DNA of 64,000 bases from NCBI GenBank assembly GCA_009379725.1, contig WHTF01000006.1, forward strand, positions 1-64,000. The letters run 5' to 3'. Shown here one piece after another: positions 9,016 to 16,711 of the stretch (positions are counted from its first letter, which is position 1; each line of letters begins with the position of its first letter). The DNA comes from Deltaproteobacteria bacterium. Its GTDB lineage: Bacteria > Desulfobacterota > Binatia > UBA9968. A program made the translations under genes and the position numbers. Below the pieces are notes generated by a model. It saw only the letters and a list, made by a program, of their open reading frames with translations, made no database searches and was not told where the DNA came from.

Positions 9016-10452
9016 TTAATTTCCGTTGAGAATCGCAATCAATTGTTTACCGAAATCGGCGTTATCGTAATACCCGGAAAATCGCTCCGCGCCTAAGCCG
9101 AGGGCGGCAACGGTCACGGGATGATTGGTGTGGGAAGACGTTTGCCAATACGCTTGCGTGGCGGAAGCAATCATCATACCGAGTGCGTGAGCAGTGGGAT
9201 CGATAAAGAGCGTGCGCCAAAGCGGCCGGCGCGCCAGGATCGCTTCTTTGAATTCAGGAGCCAGGGTGAAGCCGCTGAAATGGTCCCGCATTAAATTCTC
9301 GACCGCCTCTGCCGTGGGTTTTCTCCCAAGCATCTGCGATGCCTTCTGTAGAGAGATAGCGATCGATTGGATTTTTTTTAAATCCTCCACTGTGCCGGCC
9401 GCTTGGTTGTCACTCTTCACACTGCCTAGATCTTTCAGGGCCATGGTAAATCCCAAGCCGCCGGTTTCATGATCCGAAGTGACGAGGATCAAGGTCTCGC
9501 GGGGATATTTTTTGTAAAATTCATAGGCCAGTCCCACCGCGCGATCGAACTCGCGGTAATCGTGGATCATCGCGGCGATATCGGTCAGGTGGCTCGCGGT
9601 ATCGACGTTCTCATTTTCTATAAAGGCGAAGAACCCCTGTGGATTATCGTCGTGCAGATGGCGAATGGTCGCGCGCGTCATGTCATAAATCGACGGTTCG
9701 ATGTCTTTGTCCCGATCGATCTCGAACCTCATTTCCTTAAGACTAAATAGGCCAAGAATCTTACCGTGAGAACTCCGCTCCAGTTCCTGCTTGTTGGTGA
9801 CGTTGCGGTAACCCTTTTTCTTGAAGGCGGCGATCACATCCGCTTCATCACGGCGTCGACTGCCCGGCCGGCTTTTCGGCAGAAATTGGTCTTTGCCGCC
9901 GCCCAAAAGCACGTCCGGCTCCAATTCGAGATAACGATCGATAATAGCGGCATAATGCCGGCGGTTGGGAACATGGCATACGAAGGCCGCGGGACTAGCG
10001 TCGTAGAGGGTTGAGTTGGTCACGAGTCCAATGCGCATGCCGCGTTGCTTGGCATGCTCCATAACTGTTGGGGTTACGGAGCCATCGGCGCACATACCCA
10101 GAGCTCCGATGTTTGCTTTGCATCCGCTGGCAAGCGCCGTGGCAGCGGCGGCGGAGTCGGTCGAAAGGGAATTCGCCGCGTGAGTGGTCATGAGCCCGAC
10201 GCTTCCCTCCCTCATGATCTTATCGGTAATCACCAAACCTTCATGGTGAACGTGCCGGTTGTACTGACGGGTAATTTCCAAGTGCGGAATACCGCCGCCA
10301 TCGACGAGGAAGAGAAATACGTATTTCGGAGCAGGCGACGCGACCGTTTGGATCTGGCGCGTGCTCGGATTAAGCACCACGCAGCCGGCAATGACCATCA
10401 CAACCGTCGCCTCAACCAAGGCGAGGGACATCACGCGAAAAAATTTGGGCAT
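9016..10452 (-). CDS. Alkaline phosphatase, probable lipoprotein
   Basis: A 478-residue PhoA-family phosphomonoesterase. The first 24 residues form a lipoprotein signal with lipobox VIAGC (C24), so the enzyme should be membrane-anchored outside the cytoplasm. Metal and catalytic motifs are present: D51 in FLFLVDGGG, the phosphorylated serine near residue 100 in STDSAAAATA, TSDHETGG and HTNHPVTVAALG. The ATG at 10452 is preceded by GAGG at 7 nt, while the upstream in-frame start at 10524 would overlap the preceding gene and put a cysteine-rich stretch before the signal. It is the last gene of a GST, phosphatidylcholine synthase, phosphatase operon (22 bp gap). Confidence 0.93.
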   Translation of the reverse strand: MPKFFRVMSLALVEATVVMVIAGCVVLNPSTRQIQTVASPAPKYVFLFLVDGGGIPHLEITRQYNRHVHHEGLVITDKIMREGSVGLMTTHAANSLSTDSAAAATALASGCKANIGALGMCADGSVTPTVMEHAKQRGMRIGLVTNSTLYDASPAAFVCHVPNRRHYAAIIDRYLELEPDVLLGGGKDQFLPKSRPGSRRRDEADVIAAFKKKGYRNVTNKQELERSSHGKILGLFSLKEMRFEIDRDKDIEPSIYDMTRATIRHLHDDNPQGFFAFIENENVDTASHLTDIAAMIHDYREFDRAVGLAYEFYKKYPRETLILVTSDHETGGLGFTMALKDLGSVKSDNQAAGTVEDLKKIQSIAISLQKASQMLGRKPTAEAVENLMRDHFSGFTLAPEFKEAILARRPLWRTLFIDPTAHALGMMIASATQAYWQTSSHTNHPVTVAALGLGAERFSGYYDNADFGKQLIAILNGN

Positions 10453-10474
10453 TTCAAACCTCGAGATCCGGCGA

Positions 10475-11173
10475 TCAATGGGACATGACCCGGCGCAATT
10501 CCAACCAGAAAGATAGGCTGACATAGTACGCCGGGAAGAAGAGCGACATATAGACTAGTGGGCGCGGCGGCTCAGGCAATAAATAAATCATCGTTACAAT
10601 CGCTACACCCCACAACGTTCCCAGGCTGTTTGTCAAGGCGCGTAAGTAGGGGCTTCGGCTGGGATAAATGTACCGGATCGGCACAAACACAAGGATGGAT
10701 AAAATCAGCAGCAAAAAAGCGTTGACCCACAGCGGCGCTCCCAGAATGTACAGATACAGTGCTACGATGTTCCAGTAGGAGGGAAATCCGAGAAAGTAAT
10801 GGTCCGCCGTTTTTGCTTCCTTTTGGCAGAAGCCATAAGCGCTGGCAACGAGCGGAAAAGCGACCAGCCAGACGGCGTCTTGGGGCGGCAACAAATTGGC
10901 GCGAAATAGCAAAAGGCACGGGACGAAGACGAAATTAAAGTAATCGATGATGTCTTCGAGGCGATCGCCATCGAATGCAGGGAGGAGCTCTTTAACACGA
11001 GCAGCTCTGGCCAGGGTGCCATCGGACGCATCGACGACAACGGCCAGCGTCATGAGAAAAAACGCTTCTCGAAACCTCAGCTCCTCAATATAGAGAATTG
11101 CAATGAACGCAATCACCGCCCCGAGGGCGGTGTAGAAGTGAACCAGCCAAGCGAGGATGCGGCGTGCGGTCAT
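10475..11173 (-). CDS. pcs: CDP-alcohol phosphatidyltransferase, probable phosphatidylcholine synthase
   Basis: A 232-residue integral membrane protein with about seven or eight hydrophobic helices. Residues 48-78 carry the CDP-alcohol transferase motif, here DASDGTLARAARVKELLPAF followed by DGDRLEDIIDY. The VKE-LP-FDG-LEDIIDY wording matches phosphatidylcholine synthases, which condense choline with CDP-diacylglycerol at the inner membrane, rather than Pgs or Pss. It starts 9 bp after the GST gene and is followed 22 bp later by alkaline phosphatase, so the three are likely one transcript. The exact head-group specificity is inferred from motif similarity. Confidence 0.85.
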   Translation of the reverse strand: MTARRILAWLVHFYTALGAVIAFIAILYIEELRFREAFFLMTLAVVVDASDGTLARAARVKELLPAFDGDRLEDIIDYFNFVFVPCLLLFRANLLPPQDAVWLVAFPLVASAYGFCQKEAKTADHYFLGFPSYWNIVALYLYILGAPLWVNAFLLLILSILVFVPIRYIYPSRSPYLRALTNSLGTLWGVAIVTMIYLLPEPPRPLVYMSLFFPAYYVSLSFWLELRRVMSH

Positions 11174-11182
11174 CCAGCCAGG

Positions 11183-11788
11183 TTACGTCGCGGAGGCGGC
11201 AAAGCTGGGCCGGCCTTTGAGGCGGTCAATCCATGCCCCAGTGTTTTGATATTTGGCATCGACGGTAATGCCGAACCGGTCGAGTAGATCGATATTGGGC
11301 ATGAAGGCGATATCGGCGAGACTGAACGAGTTTGCCAAGTATTCTCTGCCTTCCAACTCCATTTCTATTCTGTCAAAGCCCTTGGTTATTTCCCCTTTGG
11401 CATTTTCGATACGCTGGGTGTCCCTTTCGCCTTCCGGCTTACGAATTTCTTGAATGAGATGGACAAAATAAGGATTGAAATGGCTGTCGCGAAAGTCCTC
11501 CATCAAACGCGCACGCGCACGTCCCTCGGAGTCTTTGGGCATCAATGGCGGATAAGGATACTCGTCTTCTAAATATTCATTAATAACGGTTGAATCATAA
11601 AGGATAAAACCTTCGTCATCTAAAGCGGGAATCTGGCCGAAAGGATGAAGCTTAAGGTAATCCGAGCTCTTCTGCTCGCGCTTCGTAAGATCGACATTAA
11701 CTCGCTCGAATTCCAAGCCTTTCTCGATCAGGGCTATTCTGACCTTGCGAGAATTGGTCGACGGCGGGAAAGTATACAACTTGATCAT
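11183..11788 (-). CDS. Glutathione S-transferase family protein
   Basis: A 201-residue cytoplasmic protein with a thioredoxin-fold N-terminal domain (IKLYTFPPSTNSRKVRIAL; the cis-proline block GQIPALDDEG and DSTVINEYLE bind glutathione) and an all-helical C-terminal domain. The start is the ATG at 11788, where AGGAGG lies 7 nt upstream; a TTG two codons earlier falls too close to that site. It heads the operon with phosphatidylcholine synthase. Substrate is unknown. Confidence 0.92.
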   Translation of the reverse strand: MIKLYTFPPSTNSRKVRIALIEKGLEFERVNVDLTKREQKSSDYLKLHPFGQIPALDDEGFILYDSTVINEYLEDEYPYPPLMPKDSEGRARARLMEDFRDSHFNPYFVHLIQEIRKPEGERDTQRIENAKGEITKGFDRIEMELEGREYLANSFSLADIAFMPNIDLLDRFGITVDAKYQNTGAWIDRLKGRPSFAASAT

Positions 11789-12129
11789 CAGCAAACCTCC
11801 TAGAAGTGTACCACGTAGTTATACTAATAACATAAGGGAGTACGCGCTGCGAGAGTTTTTCTTAGGACTTTTTGGTCGAAGAATTGCCTCATGGGGGCCG
11901 AAAATGAGGGATCGCCGGAGTCGATAACTCCGTCCAAGACGATTTCTAGAACTCTTCCGAGCTTATCTAAAAGCTTTGTAACGTCTGGTCTCGCGGCGGT
12001 TCGATCAGGGCGCTTGAGTTCTCATCGTTCACCCAGGTTGGAATTACAAGAAACAGATCACATGCAAGCGAGATCTTCGGGACTGCCGGCGACGAATATC
12101 TACATGAAATCGCGCGAACCTATTTCGCA
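11789..12129. other. Intergenic stretch with a possible gene fragment
   Basis: The 341 bp between the GST start and the M28 peptidase stop contain a minus-strand frame at about 11824-12021 that reads protein-like (KLLDKLGRVLEIVLDGVIDS) but follows directly on a stop codon and has no early start codon or ribosome site. It may be the tail of a decayed gene or chance. The GST promoter should also lie here. Confidence 0.3.
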
Positions 12130-13992
12130 CTATCCCTTGGCGCGCAGCACCGCCTTGAGCGAGATCGGTTGGGTTCCTCTGAGCACGACGATCTCGACTT
12201 CGTCCCCAGGTTTTTGGCTGCCTAGCGCGAGCATGAGATCCTCCAGCCTGTGAATTTTGATTTCACCTAACTTAACGATGACGTCACCCTCGCGCAGGCC
12301 AGCGATGGCGGCCGGACTTCCTGGTGAAACTCCGGCCAGCCGGACACCTTCGTCGCTGCCCGAATAATCCGGAATGCTGCCGAGGTAAGTTGTCAGAGCG
12401 GGTTTTTCTCCCGGCACTTGGGTGCGCGGTACCGGCGGCAGGCTGACGAAATTCATCGGTGCCTTCGTATTGGCGATTTGCCGGGCGGTTGCCAGAACCA
12501 GGTCGGTGATTTTTACCATGCCTTCGAGATTGAGTTTGTCCCAGGTGTCGCTGGGACGGTGATAGTCAGGGTGTATGCCGGTAAAAAAATGCAGCACCGG
12601 CACTTTCCTGTTATAAAAGGAGATATGGTCGCTACGGCCAATGCCATCGGATTCCCTGATCTCCAATCCCAATTCATTGGCAGCACCGCGAACGATACCG
12701 CTTAGTTCTTCGGCCGAACCGGTGCCGAACACTGTTACGCGGCTGTCGCGTAAGCGCCCGACCATATCCAGGTTGAGCATAGCCTTCGTCGACGAGAGGC
12801 GGGCGGGGGAGTTATTAGCGTAGTGGCGCGAACCGTGTAACCCAGACTCCTCAGCGGAAAAGGCGGCAAAGACTATGGTTCGCGCGGGTCGGGAGTCGAT
12901 CCGGCTGAGCCGTTGCGCTGCATCCAATAGCACGGCCACGCCTGAGGCATTGTCATCCGCGCCATGGTGAATCCGGCCCGCCGTGCTCGAATCGCGCGTG
13001 CCGTAATGGCCAAAGCCGATGTGATCGTAGTGAGCGGCGATGACGATGCTTTCATCTGTCAGTTTTAAGTCGGCGCCCGGAAGGATGGCAACTACGTTGT
13101 CCGCGCGCTGGCGGATCTCTTCCAAGTTTACCTGCAGCGCGGCTTTCGCGCCCGGCACTTGCATCGAGGCGGGTTTCTCTTCCCGATCGATTCTGTCGCG
13201 TAAAGTTTTGAGCGAAACGCCCTGGCCGCTGAGCCATTTCTCAACCGCGCTAGCCCTTGCCTGTGCCGCCACCAGGCTATTTCCGCCGCGCCACAAGCTG
13301 TTTCTCGTCGAAATCAGTTCCTTTTTTTCGCCGCCCGAGTCATTCATATCCACCAGGATCATGCCGATGGCGCCATGCTTTCGAGCATTCTCTGCTTTAG
13401 CGCGCAGCGTGGCGTGAATGGAGTAGTTTGGATATTTCCGAAACGGACTGTTGCCGTCTTTGGGTGGCGGTTCATAGCGCAGGACAACAACGATTTTCCC
13501 ATTAACGTCGATTCCGTCATAGTCGTCGTAGCCATAGTTTTTGGCGGTGATGCCGTAGCCGGCGAAAGCGACTTCGCCTGCCACTTTAGCGGAGGCGGAA
13601 AAACCCAGGGGAGTCCAATCCTGATTCAGCGTCAGAGCCGTTTGGTTGCCGAGCGTGAGGCTTGCCGGCTGTTTCACCGCCACGCCAGTAACGACCTCAA
13701 AAGATTGTAGATAGGTGCCGTTGTCGCCTCCCGGGCGTAACCCATACTTGGTAAACTCGCCGGCGATATACGCCCTTGCGAGCTCGATGCCGGGTGTTTC
13801 GATACCCCGGCCAGTAAGCTCTTCAGAGGCGAGGTGGCGCACATGATCTCTCAGAACTTCGACACGAGAAGAGGAGAAGGAGGGGATTTCGAAGCTCCAG
13901 GCAGAAAGGGCGAATAGGACGGCCAGTGAAGCGACGAAAGCGGCTACTCCGGCGCGTGGCGACTTATACTTACAATATTCCGCGCTTCGCAT
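12130..13992 (-). CDS. Secreted M28-family metallopeptidase with PA and PDZ domains
   Basis: A 620-residue aminopeptidase-like protein. An N-terminal hydrophobic segment (about 12-33) is a signal peptide or anchor. A protease-associated domain spans about 135-260. The M28 zinc peptidase core follows with H321 and D323 in AAHYDH, D347 in HHGADDNASG, the EESG pair at 381-382, D409 in LNLDMVG and a late histidine in HPDYHRPSDTWDKL. A PDZ domain closes the protein (about 530-615, GVSPGSPAAIAGLREGDVI). Family members remove N-terminal residues from peptides in the periplasm or outside. It is divergent from the glutaredoxin gene. All metal ligands are visible. Confidence 0.94.
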   Translation of the reverse strand: MRSAEYCKYKSPRAGVAAFVASLAVLFALSAWSFEIPSFSSSRVEVLRDHVRHLASEELTGRGIETPGIELARAYIAGEFTKYGLRPGGDNGTYLQSFEVVTGVAVKQPASLTLGNQTALTLNQDWTPLGFSASAKVAGEVAFAGYGITAKNYGYDDYDGIDVNGKIVVVLRYEPPPKDGNSPFRKYPNYSIHATLRAKAENARKHGAIGMILVDMNDSGGEKKELISTRNSLWRGGNSLVAAQARASAVEKWLSGQGVSLKTLRDRIDREEKPASMQVPGAKAALQVNLEEIRQRADNVVAILPGADLKLTDESIVIAAHYDHIGFGHYGTRDSSTAGRIHHGADDNASGVAVLLDAAQRLSRIDSRPARTIVFAAFSAEESGLHGSRHYANNSPARLSSTKAMLNLDMVGRLRDSRVTVFGTGSAEELSGIVRGAANELGLEIRESDGIGRSDHISFYNRKVPVLHFFTGIHPDYHRPSDTWDKLNLEGMVKITDLVLATARQIANTKAPMNFVSLPPVPRTQVPGEKPALTTYLGSIPDYSGSDEGVRLAGVSPGSPAAIAGLREGDVIVKLGEIKIHRLEDLMLALGSQKPGDEVEIVVLRGTQPISLKAVLRAKG

Positions 13993-14234
13993 GATGTTTC
14001 TTTGGATCTCACCTTATAGAAAAAAGTAAATTCCAGGTTAGCAGACGAACTTCGTCTTGGAAAGATCGTGCGCCCGCGTATCGCCGCAACAACCGGTCAA
14101 GAGCAAAGCGCAAAGAGGGAAGCGAAATAAGAACCGTTCGCTCTATGCGGTTTGCCCCTGGCGTCCGAGCTCCTTTCATGACCATTTGTAAAAGTGATAG
14201 TATTTGGAAAATATCATCTGGAGGTGAATGAATC

Positions 14235-14474
14235 GTGGCGCAATCAGTAGTTGTTTATACGCAGCCCGGCTGAGGACCTTGTCATAAAGAGGTGGAGTTT
14301 CTATCTCAAAAGGGAGTCGTTTTCGTGGAAAAAAATGTGCGCGCTGACAAGGCAGCGTTAAAAGAGTTGATCGATCTGGGGTATCAAAGCACGCCGGTGG
14401 CGATTATTGACGGCCAGGCGGTAGTCGGGTTCGATCAGATAAAGATTACAGAACTCCTGGAGCTTGAATCTTGA
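14235..14474 (+). CDS. Glutaredoxin-like selenoprotein with UGA at the first redox position (UGPC)
   Basis: A 79-residue glutaredoxin-fold protein read through an in-frame TGA at 14271-14273. Upstream of the TGA the frame gives SVVVYTQPG, downstream GPCHKEVEFLSQKGV, so UGA occupies exactly the first cysteine of the CxxC redox motif (Sec13, Cys16). The cis-proline block STPVAIIDG at 52-60 and the GFD block at 65-67 that bind glutathione are intact, and the rest of the frame has no damage. The GTG start at 14235 is preceded by GGAGG with a 10-nt spacer. Selenocysteine glutaredoxins with a UxxC motif are a known bacterial class; here the reading is inferred because no selA/selB/selC lies in this window. 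If UGA were a stop, only a 12-residue peptide would result. Confidence 0.8.
14284..14304 (+). promoter_or_regulatory. Candidate bacterial SECIS stem-loop after the glutaredoxin UGA
   Basis: Starting 10 nt after the TGA, AUAAAG can pair with UUUCUAU (one bulged C) to display the loop AGGUGGAG, which contains a GGU like the SelB-binding loop of formate dehydrogenase SECIS elements. The loop begins 16 nt after the UGA, at the short end of the range known for bacterial elements. A competing helix ACCU/AGGU at 14276-14293 is also possible. The stem is AU-rich and short, so the call is tentative. Confidence 0.4.
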
Positions 14475-14514
14475 CGAGGTCGAATGTTATCCGAAACGGG
14501 AAATCAGGAATAGA

Positions 14515-14742
14515 TCACCGGTCAAAGCCGGTAACTTCGTACTCTTCGAGTGCGCCGGCCACGGGGCAATAGGGCAGACAATCACCGCAGCCGGTGCATT
14601 CATGCTCGAGCACTTCATATCGGTGATGAATGTCCTGCATCTTGGGATGGACTGCGCGCTCGGGGCAGACTTCGCGGCAGAGACCGCAGGCGATGCAGAG
14701 GCTTTCGACGATTCGGACTTTCATTTTCCCGGCGAATTGCAT
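14515..14742 (-). CDS. 2x[4Fe-4S] ferredoxin (last gene of the ferritin-like operon)
   Basis: A 75-residue ferredoxin with two complete cluster motifs: C16-x2-C19-x2-C22-x3-C26-P and C49-x2-C52-x2-C55-x3-C59-P. It should carry electrons at low potential in the cytoplasm. The ATG at 14742 nearly abuts the stop of the upstream ferritin-like gene (14744), implying translational coupling; an internal ATG at 14724 is the alternative start, and the longer open frame to 14856 would overlap the upstream gene for no reason. The partner is likely one of the two ferritin-like proteins. The gene converges with the selenoprotein gene. Confidence 0.85.
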   Translation of the reverse strand: MQFAGKMKVRIVESLCIACGLCREVCPERAVHPKMQDIHHRYEVLEHECTGCGDCLPYCPVAGALEEYEVTGFDR

Positions 14743-14743
14743 G

Positions 14744-15484
14744 CTACTTCGAGCCGCCCAACGCCCGGCTCGGTTCCGGCGCCCAAGGCCGCAGCAAAAA
14801 ATCGAAGACTTCTTCGATGGGCTTTTGGTCCTCCGGTGTGAGCGCGTATGCGTCAATCTGATATTTGCCTTCCATGAAGTGCATCAACTCCTCCGCTTCC
14901 TGGCTGCGCAGTTGGTGGCGAATGAGATCGTCGTCAATGACGCTGAGCGTCGCCGCGATGCCAAGGCAAGCCATCGATTCGTTGTAGTAATGCTGCCCAG
15001 CGCGGGCGAGCGGGTGAATGTGCGGAAACATTGCGGTCATGCCGAAGTAGGAGAGCTTGGGTTGGGTGTTGGCGCGCGGGTCATCCATGAGCTCTTCTTC
15101 GCGCTCGATGAAGCCGCCGCGCAAGAGCAAGTCCGCATGTAACTGGCCATGCTTCACTTCGTCCCAAATCTGGCGGGCGCGCATGCGCTGCAGGTCGATG
15201 TATTTCGGCTGCTCGTCGATCGTGACCGAGAGAATTTGCGTCGACATTTGCTTGAGCGACATGAATGGCCCCTCGGCGGCATAGCCGGCGCGGCCCCGAA
15301 CGGCTTTGTACTCGTCGTTACCGGACTTCAGATCTTTCTCGGCAAAATCAAGCGCCTGCGTGACCAGCTTATCCCATAGAGGCAAGCAGCGTTCGGTCTG
15401 GCGCAAGCGAAAATCGACTCCGGGACCTGTGAAGCCGGTGGGATAGACCCATTTTTCCAAGAAGTCGTTCAAGATTGGCTGCAT
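14744..15484 (-). CDS. Ferritin-like diiron-type protein, candidate oxygenase catalytic subunit
   Basis: A 246-residue helical protein with the ligand pattern of carboxylate-bridged diiron enzymes: E109-x2-H112 (DEVKHG) and E199-x2-H202 (EELMH), plus E91 and E169 as possible further ligands. The layout resembles PaaA/BoxB-type or R2-like oxygenases, not storage ferritin. It lies between two 2x[4Fe-4S] ferredoxin genes and downstream of a second ferritin-like gene with weaker ligands, like the PaaA/PaaC catalytic and structural subunits of phenylacetyl-CoA epoxidase. Substrate is unknown. No signal peptide, so cytoplasmic. The family assignment rests on motifs I can read, not on a database match. 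Confidence 0.7.
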   Translation of the reverse strand: MQPILNDFLEKWVYPTGFTGPGVDFRLRQTERCLPLWDKLVTQALDFAEKDLKSGNDEYKAVRGRAGYAAEGPFMSLKQMSTQILSVTIDEQPKYIDLQRMRARQIWDEVKHGQLHADLLLRGGFIEREEELMDDPRANTQPKLSYFGMTAMFPHIHPLARAGQHYYNESMACLGIAATLSVIDDDLIRHQLRSQEAEELMHFMEGKYQIDAYALTPEDQKPIEEVFDFLLRPWAPEPSRALGGSK

Positions 15485-15539
15485 GCGATTCTCCGTCGGG
15501 TCAAATATTCAAGCCGTTCAAAAACTTAAGTTCAACCGG

Positions 15540-15812
15540 TCAAGCTGGGCGTGGCCATCGACGATTCTCCGTCCATACTTCGGCCGGCGGCGGAACGAGA
15601 GATCTCCCGGTGCCGGTTTCGACGATGGAGCCTTCGGCCGGACAATACATCAGGCACACCGTGCACTTCGGATAGGTGCAGCGCTCATCGATTTCCAGGA
15701 GATGCTGGGCCGTCGGCGAGACGACGACGGCGTTGATTTCGATCTCGCGGCAGGCCACGTAGCACATCCGGCATTCGGTGCATTTATCGTGGTCGATTCT
15801 TAGGCCGGGCAT
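15540..15812 (-). CDS. 2x[4Fe-4S] ferredoxin (between the two ferritin-like genes)
   Basis: A 90-residue ferredoxin. The first cluster motif is C11-x2-C14-x2-C17-x3-C21; the second is the looser C45-x4-C50-x2-C53-x3-C57-P. It differs from the other ferredoxin of the operon in this second spacing and in a Pro/Arg-rich tail. The cytoplasmic protein probably donates electrons to one of the flanking ferritin-like proteins. Same strand and order as its neighbours, with 55 and 95 bp gaps. Confidence 0.85.
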   Translation of the reverse strand: MPGLRIDHDKCTECRMCYVACREIEINAVVVSPTAQHLLEIDERCTYPKCTVCLMYCPAEGSIVETGTGRSLVPPPAEVWTENRRWPRPA

Positions 15813-15907
15813 AAATTCCTTTGATTCAAATCGTTTAGACGCTTAAGTCGATGGAAGAGCGAAGCCAGAACATTTTGAACGTTGAACTTTTGAACAGTTC
15901 TTTTGCT

Positions 15908-16657
15908 TCAGTCAATATCCGCGGTTACCGTGACTTCTCCTGCCTTCTCCGCTTCCATCCCCAAAACAAAACGAGCGGTTTCTTCGAGAAAGAATAAATA
16001 ATCGCGACGGGTCTCGACGCAAAGGCGCTTGGCAAGTTGCGCGTCGACGACCTTCTGGATGAAACGTTCTACCTGAAACCTGCCCATGAGCACGTGGCTT
16101 CGAGTTTCCGCGAGTTGGCTTTGGAACAGCGCATGAAGGGACTCGTCGGGAAGCGCGTTCGCAAAGCGCTCGGTCCATGCCAGTTCAATAACCTTGGGTC
16201 CAAGGTTGAGCGCTGCGATGCGAATGTTCTGCGGATAGTTGGCCAGCGCGCGCAAACAGAAAATATACGCGCCGGTTCTCGTCGCCGTGCCGAATTTGAC
16301 ATACGAGTGCGCGAACAACTGTTTTTGCGTGCGCACCCAGCGCTGGCGGAGAATCTCGTCGCAAAATTGCATTTCCTGGGTCGACTCGTCGTAAATCTGT
16401 TTACCAAAAAGGTAAGCGACGGCGGGCGGATATTCGTTCAGATTAATGCCCTGCGCCCAGCCGCCGTAGACGTAATACATGATGCGCTTGAGTGTCCATA
16501 AACAAGCGAGAAGCCTGAAGCATTGATCGGCGGTGAATTTTCCCGCGCGCGCCGCATCCAACACCGCGTCCATGGGAGTGACGCTGGCGTCTTGCTCACT
16601 TTGCTTGAGCAATTCGCCGGCAAGCGATTTGCCAAGATTTTCCAACGAATCATTCAT
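15908..16657 (-). CDS. Ferritin-like protein, possibly non-catalytic partner subunit
   Basis: A 249-residue all-helical protein of the same size as the ferritin-like protein at 14744-15484. Where an ExxH motif is expected it has YDESTQEM (E91 followed by Gln, no His) and later ETRSH (E184, H188), so the diiron site looks incomplete. In phenylacetyl-CoA epoxidase the PaaC subunit has lost its metal site in the same manner and supports PaaA. That parallel is inference. The ATG at 16657 is chosen over a TTG at 16678; neither has a strong ribosome site. It follows the BNR-repeat gene by 54 bp. Confidence 0.6.
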   Translation of the reverse strand: MNDSLENLGKSLAGELLKQSEQDASVTPMDAVLDAARAGKFTADQCFRLLACLWTLKRIMYYVYGGWAQGINLNEYPPAVAYLFGKQIYDESTQEMQFCDEILRQRWVRTQKQLFAHSYVKFGTATRTGAYIFCLRALANYPQNIRIAALNLGPKVIELAWTERFANALPDESLHALFQSQLAETRSHVLMGRFQVERFIQKVVDAQLAKRLCVETRRDYLFFLEETARFVLGMEAEKAGEVTVTADID

Positions 16658-16711
16658 GGATTGTTGGTCAGCTCGCAAGCTTTCTCAAGAGGAGTTTCTT
16701 GGTACACAAGC

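Noticed and set aside
14292-14474. Short 60-residue protein starting after the UGA
   Set aside because: It would begin inside the glutaredoxin fold without the redox motif and without a ribosome site; reading through the UGA explains the sequence better.
16037-16501. Plus-strand open frame of 154 codons over the ferritin-like gene
   Set aside because: Antisense shadow of the real gene; Arg-rich with no recognisable domain.
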